This document shows positions 7,099-12,008 of a stretch of 12,008 nucleotides of DNA, piece after piece. The DNA comes from Acidobacteriaceae bacterium. GTDB lineage: Bacteria; Acidobacteriota; Terriglobia; Terriglobales; Acidobacteriaceae. The translations under genes were made by a program, and so were the position numbers. Numbering within the stretch: position 1 is the stretch's first letter; each line of letters begins with the position of its first letter. The stretch covers positions 1-12,008 of the forward strand of contig JASIJX010000356.1 in NCBI GenBank assembly GCA_030049955.1, in the 5' to 3' direction. The notes beneath the pieces are model-generated. The model ran no database searches. It had not been told where the DNA came from and saw only the letters and a program-made list of their open reading frames with translations.

Positions 7099-7590
7099 CT
7101 ACGACTGGCCTATCCGGTCGATTTCGCGCTTGATCGCCATCTCCTCAAGCGTCGCGAGCGGCAGCGAGAGAAACAGCCCAATTCTGCGGTCGAGCGCAGT
7201 ATAGGCATCACGAAACGCGCGGGCGATTTCCTCGGGACTCCCTTTAACCGCCGCAGGATCAGGAATACCCCAGTGCGCTGTCATCGGCTGCCCTGGCCAG
7301 TAAGGGCACTGCTCTTTCGCCGCGTTGTCGCACACCGTAAAGACGAAGTCCAGCGTCGGCGCCCCCGGCCGCGAGAACTCGTCCCACGATTTGCTGCGCA
7401 GCCCCGCCGTCGGCAGCCCGGCCGATTCGATCTGCCCGAGCGCTTCCGCGCGCGGCTGTCCGGTGGGATGACTGCCCGCGCTGTAAGCCGTAAACCTTCC
7501 CTTCCCTTTATGGTTCAGGATGGCCTCGGCCATGATTGAGCGCGCCGAGTTGCCTGTGCAGAGAAACAGAACGTTGTAATGATCAGCCAT
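7099..7590 (-). CDS. arsC: Arsenate reductase, low-molecular-weight phosphatase type
   Basis: A 163-residue ArsC of the LMW protein tyrosine phosphatase family, which reduces arsenate to arsenite in the cytoplasm. The P-loop CTGNSARS starts at C11, the nucleophile. The redox cysteines follow as C87 (FTVCDNAA) and C95 (EQCPYWPG). The general acid aspartate is D111 in WGIPDPA. Three cysteines in this arrangement point to a disulfide cascade regenerated by thioredoxin or a similar donor; no such gene is in the operon. It lies 5 nt after arsM and 8 nt before acr3, so it is co-transcribed. The product arsenite becomes the substrate of both Acr3 and ArsM. Confidence 0.95.
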   Translation of the reverse strand: MADHYNVLFLCTGNSARSIMAEAILNHKGKGRFTAYSAGSHPTGQPRAEALGQIESAGLPTAGLRSKSWDEFSRPGAPTLDFVFTVCDNAAKEQCPYWPGQPMTAHWGIPDPAAVKGSPEEIARAFRDAYTALDRRIGLFLSLPLATLEEMAIKREIDRIGQS

Positions 7591-7595
7591 GGTTG

Positions 7596-8510
7596 TTATT
7601 CCTTTGCTCCCGAATACGCAGGCATGCAGCGGCCTGGCTCGCAGCAGGCGGCTTTGGGCTTATTCGCGCGGATGAAGGCGCTGAAGAACTTCTCGTTCAC
7701 CTTTAGAGCGATGGCATCCACGTCAACGCCAGCCTCGGTAAGGAACTGGTGCGCATCCTCGACGTTATACACTCGCGTCGGCTCGACTGCGGCTTCTTCA
7801 AAGCCTGCCGCGGCCAGCTTCGCCAGGTATTCATTCTCCTCGAGCGCTCCTGCAATGCAGCCAACCCAGAGCAGCATGCTCCTGCGCACCTCTTCCGGCA
7901 CGTTTCCGCGAACCACCACATCGGAAACAGCGAACCGTCCGCCTGGTCTCAACACCCGGAAGGCTTCGTTGAGAACGCGATCTTTGTCGGCGGAGAGATT
8001 GATGACGCAGTTGGAGATGATGACGTCGACAGAACCGTCCGGCAAAGGAATGCTTTCAATCTCTCCTTTCAGGAACTCCACATTCGTCACCCCGGCCTGC
8101 TTCTGGTTCTCGCGCGCCAGCGCCAGCATTTCATCCGTCATATCCAGGCCGTACGCTTTGCCTGTTGGCCCGACGCGCTTGGCCGAGAGCAGCACATCAA
8201 TGCCGCCGCCCGAGCCCAGATCGAGAACGGTCTCGCCGCGCCGAAGATCGATCAGCGCAGTCGGATTGCCGCATCCGAGCGAAGCTCTGACCGCTTTCTC
8301 AGGAATAATCCCGGTTTGATCGGCGTTGTAGAGATTCGTGGTGATCGGATCGCAACAGCGCAAACCCGGGGCCCCCGCGGACAGGTCTTCATGCGCGGGG
8401 TGGAAACCCGAATCGCAACATGCCTGCACGCTGCCGGATTTGGCCACTGCCCGTGCGGCGCTTCCATACTTTTCCTTTACCTGTTCCTGAACGCTGGACG
8501 TCGATTGCAC
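7596..8510 (-). CDS. arsM: Arsenite S-adenosylmethionine methyltransferase
   Basis: A 304-residue SAM-dependent enzyme that methylates arsenite to mono- and dimethyl arsenic species. The SAM site is DLGSGGGID (97-105), with GLDMTDEM at 121-128. The arsenic-binding cysteines of the family are present: C80 (SLGCGNP), C168 (ISNCVINLS) and C218 (WVGCIAGAL), with C52/C53 near the position of the fourth. The N-terminal KEKYGSAAR is also typical. It ends in extra paired cysteines (C289-C290 and C295). The start is GTG at 8510 with only a weak AGGG site; no better in-frame start exists. It is the first gene of the operon, under a TTGACA-17-TACATT promoter (8540-8568) that overlaps the ArsR operator. 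Confidence 0.95.
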   Translation of the reverse strand: MQSTSSVQEQVKEKYGSAARAVAKSGSVQACCDSGFHPAHEDLSAGAPGLRCCDPITTNLYNADQTGIIPEKAVRASLGCGNPTALIDLRRGETVLDLGSGGGIDVLLSAKRVGPTGKAYGLDMTDEMLALARENQKQAGVTNVEFLKGEIESIPLPDGSVDVIISNCVINLSADKDRVLNEAFRVLRPGGRFAVSDVVVRGNVPEEVRRSMLLWVGCIAGALEENEYLAKLAAAGFEEAAVEPTRVYNVEDAHQFLTEAGVDVDAIALKVNEKFFSAFIRANKPKAACCEPGRCMPAYSGAKE

Positions 8511-8539
8511 GATGAGCCCTCATCGCATACGCTAAGGCG

Positions 8540-8568
8540 AATGTATTCTCACTGGACACATCTGTCAA
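8540..8568 (-). promoter_or_regulatory. Promoter of arsM-arsC-acr3
   Basis: A perfect -35 TTGACA (8568-8563) on the - strand, a 17-nt spacer and a -10 TACATT (8545-8540). The expected start near 8533 gives a leader of about 22 nt. The -35 lies inside the TCAAT/ATTGA operator. Confidence 0.7.
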
Positions 8569-8580
8569 TACGTATATGAT
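8553..8580 (+). promoter_or_regulatory. Promoter of arsR, implying a leaderless transcript
   Basis: TGGACA (8553-8558), a 16-nt spacer, then TATGAT (8575-8580). Transcription would begin about 7 nt later, at the arsR ATG (8587). GAGG at 8582-8585 is only 1 nt from the ATG, too close to work as a ribosome site. The -10 lies inside the operator. Confidence 0.65.
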
Positions 8581-8583
8581 TGA
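8565..8583. promoter_or_regulatory. Probable ArsR operator
   Basis: TCAATACGTATATGATTGA: perfect 5-bp arms TCAAT and ATTGA around 9 nt, with an inner palindrome ATACGTAT. The A/T-rich dyad fits ArsR/SmtB family sites. It covers the -35 of arsM and the -10 of arsR, so one dimer could block both. Confidence 0.65.
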
Positions 8584-8586
8584 GGC

Positions 8587-8985
8587 ATGGCGCGCTTCGA
8601 TCTGGCACTTCTGTTCGCAGCTTTGGCGGACCGCACCCGGCTCCGGTTGCTCAACCTGATGGATGGACGCGAAGTATGCGTCTGCTATTTTGTGGAGGTT
8701 CTGGGCCAGAGCCAGCCGAAGATCTCCCGGCATCTCGCCTATCTTCGCCGCGCCGGCATCGTCTCGGCTCGCCGGGAGGGCAAATGGATGCACTATAAAA
8801 TCGTCTTTCCGGCCCACGCCGCAGCGGTCCAGATCTTGCAAGCGACGCTGGCAGCTTTAGGAACGGAGAAGGAATTGATCGCCGATCGTGCACGATTCGA
8901 CAAATGTTGCTGCGCACCGAAAAGCAACTCCGCGCTCAACGGCGCACCGCTGCCTGTCCAGCTTGGGAAAGAAATCTGCTGCTAG
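8587..8985 (+). CDS. arsR: ArsR family arsenic-responsive repressor
   Basis: A 132-residue winged-helix repressor expected to leave DNA when it binds As(III). The family core is clear: FAALADRTRLRLLNLM (10-25), REVCVCYFVEVLG (28-40), the recognition helix QPKISRHLAYLRRAG (43-57), and the wing EGKWMHY (64-70). C31 and C33 form the CxC of the classical alpha-3 site, but the third cysteine of the E. coli arrangement is replaced by V36. The C-terminal tail instead carries C107-C108-C109 and ends with C131-C132. The ATG at 8587 is the first start after an in-frame stop (TGA at 8581) and appears leaderless. It is divergent from the arsM operon. Confidence 0.95.
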   Translation: MARFDLALLFAALADRTRLRLLNLMDGREVCVCYFVEVLGQSQPKISRHLAYLRRAGIVSARREGKWMHYKIVFPAHAAAVQILQATLAALGTEKELIADRARFDKCCCAPKSNSALNGAPLPVQLGKEICC

Positions 8986-9022
8986 ATTCGCAGTATCCCC
9001 TCGTCATCCCGCAACAAAACAG

Positions 9023-9050
9023 AAAGGGCAGCCCAATCGGGCTGCCCTTT
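9023..9050 (-). terminator. Conserved-stem terminator between arsR and the porin gene (copy 3)
   Basis: A perfect 12-bp stem, AAAGGGCAGCCC with GGGCTGCCCTTT, and a 4-nt loop. The - strand tail is TTTCTGTTTTGTTG. It starts 23 nt past the porin stop codon and 37 nt past the arsR stop, so it probably serves both. Same stem as at 2977-3004. Confidence 0.8.
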
Positions 9051-9072
9051 GCTGACTTGCTGACGCGCCGCC

Positions 9073-10875
9073 TTACGGCAGGTAATACCGGAACGACGTA
9101 AACACCATGTTGTCGGTGCCGTATGCGCCGTTGCCCGGGTTCGCAGTGCCACCATTGCCCGACCACAAATCGCGGCGGATGTCGCTGTACTGGACGCCCT
9201 GGCGCAGGCGGCCATGCGGACCGTTGATCAGGTTGAACCAGTAGCCCGCCGTGAACTCCTGCACGTCCTTCGTGTTGGCGCTGCAGCTGCTCGGAGCGAT
9301 TGGGGCAGCGCCCGTGGCGCCGGCAGTCGGCGAGCCAGGCTCAACAAGGCAACCCGTCATTGCCACGCTGCGCGTGCCGTAGCCCACCTGCGTGGTGCCG
9401 CTCAACACGTAGTCGCGATCGATTTCGTCGCCGCCGTAGTTGAAGTAAAGGTTCAGCCGGTCGGTCGGATTCAGCTCAACCGTGCTCAGGCCGGAGAAGC
9501 CGTGAAGCGGAGAAAGCTGGCCGTCCGGACGAACGGTCACGTCGGCAATCGTCGACGAGCCGTAGCGGCCTACTCCCTGGCCCCACAATCCTTTCAGGCC
9601 GATCGTGACTTTCTTATCGAACAGCGGGCCGCGGAATCCGCCGCCGATGCCGGCGCCGATTTCCTTGTCGTTATAGGCTCCTACCGAGCTTCCGCTCGTA
9701 GGATAGACGCGATCGCGGAAGTTGCGCTCGATGCCGAACAGTTCCCAGTGGCCCCAGCCCGGCTCAAGAGCGGCCTTCAAAATAAAGTCCGGCGTGTAGT
9801 TGAACGAGTAGTTGGCGGTGGTGTTATAGAGGCCGCCGTTGGTCCCGGTCGAACCAAAAAGATAATTGCTCGGCAGATTCTGGCCTGCTGGATTCAGCGT
9901 TTCGGCGTTCTCGACCGAGGCGCCAAGGAAGAACTTGTTGGCGCCCATGCTCACGCGGAAGCTCTCCTGCCGCGCCCACACAAAGCCGGTTTCGTACTGC
10001 GAGTCGATAGTCGACGGCAGAATCTCTGTGCCGCGCAGCAGACCCGTGGTGGTTTCTGTGGCCAGCGACCATCCCTGACCGCCGGAAAACACCCAGCCGC
10101 TGTTCAGGGCCGCCTGGCCCCAGACCTGCCGCTGGCGCAGCGTATAACTGTTCGACTGGTTGTTGTTGGACGTGGTGCCGGAGGAAAGAAAGTCAGCTTC
10201 GTAGTAGCCGGTGAGCCTCACGCTGCGCTCAGCACCGGTGGCGCGCAGTGCGATACGCGACTGCCGGCCGCTGGCGAAGAATTCAGTCAACTGCGCTGCC
10301 TGGGAGTTGTTGAGCGGAATACCGGTGAACGACGTATTGATGTCGCCGCCCGTAGCGCCGCTGCGCCACACGGTTTCAGCCGCCAGAAAGCTGCCCGACG
10401 GCGAAAGCGTAACGCCCTTGTAGTGAATCGCGTCAGGCGACTCCACTTCCTTCTTGAGCGCAACCGTACTGTCCGAGATCGTGCTCGCAAGCGAGGCCTG
10501 ATTCATCTTCAGATCGCTTACCGTGGACTGCAGCGTAGAAACCGCCGCGGAGTTCTCGGTGTACGACTGCTGTTGCTGATCGGCTGCCTGCTGCGCCTTG
10601 GCTGCGGCGGCCTGCGCATCGGCAGCCTGTTGCTGCGCCTGTTTCAACTCAGCGTCCTTCTGTGCCAGATCATTTTTCAGCGAATCAATCTGGCTCTGCA
10701 TCTCCTGGCGCAGCGCGTTGATCTGTTCGCTGATCTGCTCCTGGACCGAAGGCCGAGCCTCCGCCTTGTGGACATGCTTTTGGGCCGCAGGCGCGGCGTC
10801 TCCCGCCTGGGCGTACGAAACAACGGCAGTGGCTGCGAGCAAAGCTGCGGCAGCCGCATGCATGCGATATTTCAT
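9073..10875 (-). CDS. Coiled-coil outer membrane porin-like protein
   Basis: A 600-residue exported protein. I chose the ATG at 10875 because it follows GAGAGAGG at a good distance and opens a signal peptide (MKYRMH, an Ala/Leu core, cleavage after AQA at about residue 24). An in-frame start at 10938 would bury this. Residues about 43-145 form a long coiled coil, rich in Gln and Ala between about 70 and 104, that may act as a periplasmic spacer. The rest (about 150-600) alternates aromatic and polar strands with Gly/Ser/Asn loops, as in a beta barrel, and ends in SFRYYLP with an aromatic close to the C-terminus. One loop near the C-terminus has two cysteines about 22 residues apart (TGCLVEP ... 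PSSCSAN). This build is common in acidobacterial outer membranes. The substrate is unknown. It stands alone, with the hairpin at 9023-9050 after it. Confidence 0.8.
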   Translation of the reverse strand: MKYRMHAAAAALLAATAVVSYAQAGDAAPAAQKHVHKAEARPSVQEQISEQINALRQEMQSQIDSLKNDLAQKDAELKQAQQQAADAQAAAAKAQQAADQQQQSYTENSAAVSTLQSTVSDLKMNQASLASTISDSTVALKKEVESPDAIHYKGVTLSPSGSFLAAETVWRSGATGGDINTSFTGIPLNNSQAAQLTEFFASGRQSRIALRATGAERSVRLTGYYEADFLSSGTTSNNNQSNSYTLRQRQVWGQAALNSGWVFSGGQGWSLATETTTGLLRGTEILPSTIDSQYETGFVWARQESFRVSMGANKFFLGASVENAETLNPAGQNLPSNYLFGSTGTNGGLYNTTANYSFNYTPDFILKAALEPGWGHWELFGIERNFRDRVYPTSGSSVGAYNDKEIGAGIGGGFRGPLFDKKVTIGLKGLWGQGVGRYGSSTIADVTVRPDGQLSPLHGFSGLSTVELNPTDRLNLYFNYGGDEIDRDYVLSGTTQVGYGTRSVAMTGCLVEPGSPTAGATGAAPIAPSSCSANTKDVQEFTAGYWFNLINGPHGRLRQGVQYSDIRRDLWSGNGGTANPGNGAYGTDNMVFTSFRYYLP

Positions 10876-10893
10876 GGAGCCTCTCTCTGTTTT

Positions 10894-10911
10894 TTCAGGA
10901 ATGGTCCTGAA
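10894..10911 (-). repeat. Hairpin in the leader of the porin gene
   Basis: On the + strand TTCAGGAATGGTCCTGAA: 7-bp arms around a 4-nt loop. In the porin transcript it lies about 19 nt before the start codon and just upstream of the GAGAGAGG ribosome site, with only an A-run between. It may be an operator or an RNA-stabilising leader hairpin. Confidence 0.4.
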
Positions 10912-11051
10912 TCGACCCCCGGTGCGGCCTGTTGCCACACACGCGGGCGATCAAGGAATATGGAGCGTTCAGTTTTCATCGCAGGGACGAAAGATGCACT
11001 TGCAGCAGGGGTAGCTTGAACTCTCCCGATAGGCCTAGACTGGCAGCACTT

Positions 11052-11091
11052 TGTGAATTTTTGACGAACTTAACCAAGAATTCACATGTGA
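11052..11091. repeat. Inverted repeats upstream of the methyltransferase gene
   Basis: TGTGAATT (11052-11059) and AATTCACA (11079-11086) are perfect 8-bp arms 19 nt apart. The right arm runs into a 10-bp palindrome TCACATGTGA (11082-11091). Three TGTGA half sites result, as for a CRP/FNR-type or Rex-like regulator, though the spacing fits neither consensus. A TTGACG lies between the arms at 11061-11066, without a clear -10. Confidence 0.4.
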
Positions 11092-11206
11092 GGCCGGTCA
11101 CATTGCACGAAAGCCGGCTCAGCACGTGGAAATTCATCTTGCTGTAATAAACTTCACAACGTCCGCGGCGCGGCAGCCCATTGTTTCCCGCATGCCATCA
11201 TTGCTT

Positions 11207-12007
11207 ATGGAATCCTCGAAGCCAGCCGCCAACCTGCATCACGCTGAAATCCTCGATCAGTTCACCCAGCAGGCAGAGCCCTTCGCCAAGCGTCACGCGG
11301 GGCGGGATACAGATCTGCTGGCACTTATGGCCGACTGCGCTTGCGTCGGCTTGCAGCACGCTGTGCTCGATGTTGCCTGCGGCCCCGGCATTGTCTCCTG
11401 CTTCTTCGCGCACCGCGCACGCCACGTCACCGGCCTCGATATCGTTCCTGCCATGCTGGAGCGCGCGCAGCGGCTGCAGGCCGAAGAGCAATTGACGAAC
11501 GTGACTTGGCGACAAGGGCCCTCGGACGAACTTCCCTTCCCGTCCGGCTCGTTCGACAGCGTAGTCACGCGCTTTTCGTTTCACCATTTTCTGGATCCTC
11601 TGAGTGCTCTAAGCGAAATGAAACGGGTCGCCAAGCGGGGAGGCACGATCCTGGTCTGTGATGTAGCACCGCGGCCTGAAGCGCAGGAGGAGTTCAACCG
11701 ATGGGAAATTCTGCGCGATCCATCGCACACATGCGCGCTCACCGAAGCTGAGTTCGAGGCTCTGGGCAACCGCGCTGGCCTGGAACTGTGCCGCAAAGAG
11801 CATTACGCGCTCGCCATGGACTTCGAAAACCTGCTTGCCGGGTCGTTTCCAAAACCCGGCAACGCCAGCCGCCTCCGCACACTGTTTGAAGAAGAGATTC
11901 GCGCCGGCAGTGATTGCCTTGGCGTAACTGCGCGCCGCGCAGAAGAACGGATCGAGATCACTTACCCCGTGGCGATATTTGCCTGGCGCAAACCGATGGC
12001 CGAATGA
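11207..12007 (+). CDS. Class I SAM-dependent methyltransferase
   Basis: A 266-residue Methyltransf_11/UbiE-like enzyme of unknown substrate. From the ATG at 11207, the SAM motif I is VLDVACGPGIVSCFFA (53-68), the acidic end of motif II is GLDIVPAM (76-83), and ELPFPSGSFDSVVTRFSFHHFLDP (108-131) holds motifs II/III. EMKRVAKRGGTILVCD follows. The N-terminal helix HHAEILDQFTQQAEPFAKRH contacts SAM in related proteins. The reading frame is open back to a GTG at 11126 and contains another ATG at 11192. None of the three has a convincing ribosome site, so the start is uncertain; I preferred 11207 because conserved-looking sequence begins just after it. The stop TGA at 12005-12007 is inside the window, so the gene is complete. 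It is divergent from the porin gene, with no obvious functional link to it. Confidence 0.85.
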   Translation: MESSKPAANLHHAEILDQFTQQAEPFAKRHAGRDTDLLALMADCACVGLQHAVLDVACGPGIVSCFFAHRARHVTGLDIVPAMLERAQRLQAEEQLTNVTWRQGPSDELPFPSGSFDSVVTRFSFHHFLDPLSALSEMKRVAKRGGTILVCDVAPRPEAQEEFNRWEILRDPSHTCALTEAEFEALGNRAGLELCRKEHYALAMDFENLLAGSFPKPGNASRLRTLFEEEIRAGSDCLGVTARRAEERIEITYPVAIFAWRKPMAE

Positions 12008-12008
12008 C

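Noticed and set aside
7749..8579. 276-codon + strand ORF opposite arsM
   Set aside because: Antisense shadow; it also runs through the ars promoter region.
9214..11019. 601-codon + strand ORF opposite the porin gene
   Set aside because: It is an antisense shadow: composition is Arg/Ala-rich with no domain, whereas the - strand has a signal peptide, coiled coil and barrel.
10960..11019. 19-codon + strand ORF after AAGGA upstream of the methyltransferase
   Set aside because: Ribosome-site spacing is too short and the peptide shows no distinctive feature.
10976..11140. 54-codon - strand ORF in the porin-methyltransferase gap
   Set aside because: No ribosome site, no hydrophobic or other recognisable feature, and it reads through the dyad region.

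Overview
The window looks like chromosomal DNA of a soil acidobacterium (Acidobacteriota, class Terriglobia or close). This is inferred from GC-rich coding sequence, the coiled-coil porin-like outer membrane protein, a secreted DUF1579 protein and the DUF899/ECF42/DGPF gene mix. No marker gene fixes the taxon. I see no rRNA, tRNA, CRISPR array, transposase or phage gene.

Layout. On the + strand, 256-1914 encodes a membrane-anchored HD-GYP c-di-GMP phosphodiesterase, followed by a small secreted DUF1579 protein (2106-2657). On the - strand, a possible 43-residue lipoprotein (2749-2880) is followed by an ECF42 module made of two transcription units. The first is a DGPF/YCII protein (5748-5380) overlapping an ECF42-type sigma factor (5383-4148) by ATGA. 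The second is an unlisted 51-residue CPFC membrane protein (4051-3896) overlapping a DUF899 thioredoxin-like protein (3903-3124) by 8 nt. Both units are preceded by the same ECF-type promoter, TGTCGAAAT with a 17-nt spacer after TGTCGA and then CGT(C/T). The sigma factor therefore probably drives its own operon and the redox pair.

Next is an arsenic resistance locus. The - strand operon arsM-arsC-acr3 (8510-6002) is divergent from arsR (8587-8985, +). The 76-bp gap holds a sigma70-like promoter in each direction and one inverted repeat overlapping both, so ArsR can repress both sides through one site. The arsR promoter places the transcript start on or next to its ATG, so arsR is probably leaderless. 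Arsenate would be reduced by ArsC, and arsenite either exported by Acr3 or methylated by ArsM.

The right end holds a 600-residue outer membrane protein on the - strand (10875-9073) and a divergent SAM methyltransferase on the + strand (to 12007).

Three intergenic hairpins sharing one stem sequence (AAAGGGCAGCCC / GGGCTGCCCTTT) lie just after the three - strand units DUF899, acr3 and the porin. They look like a sequence-conserved terminator family.
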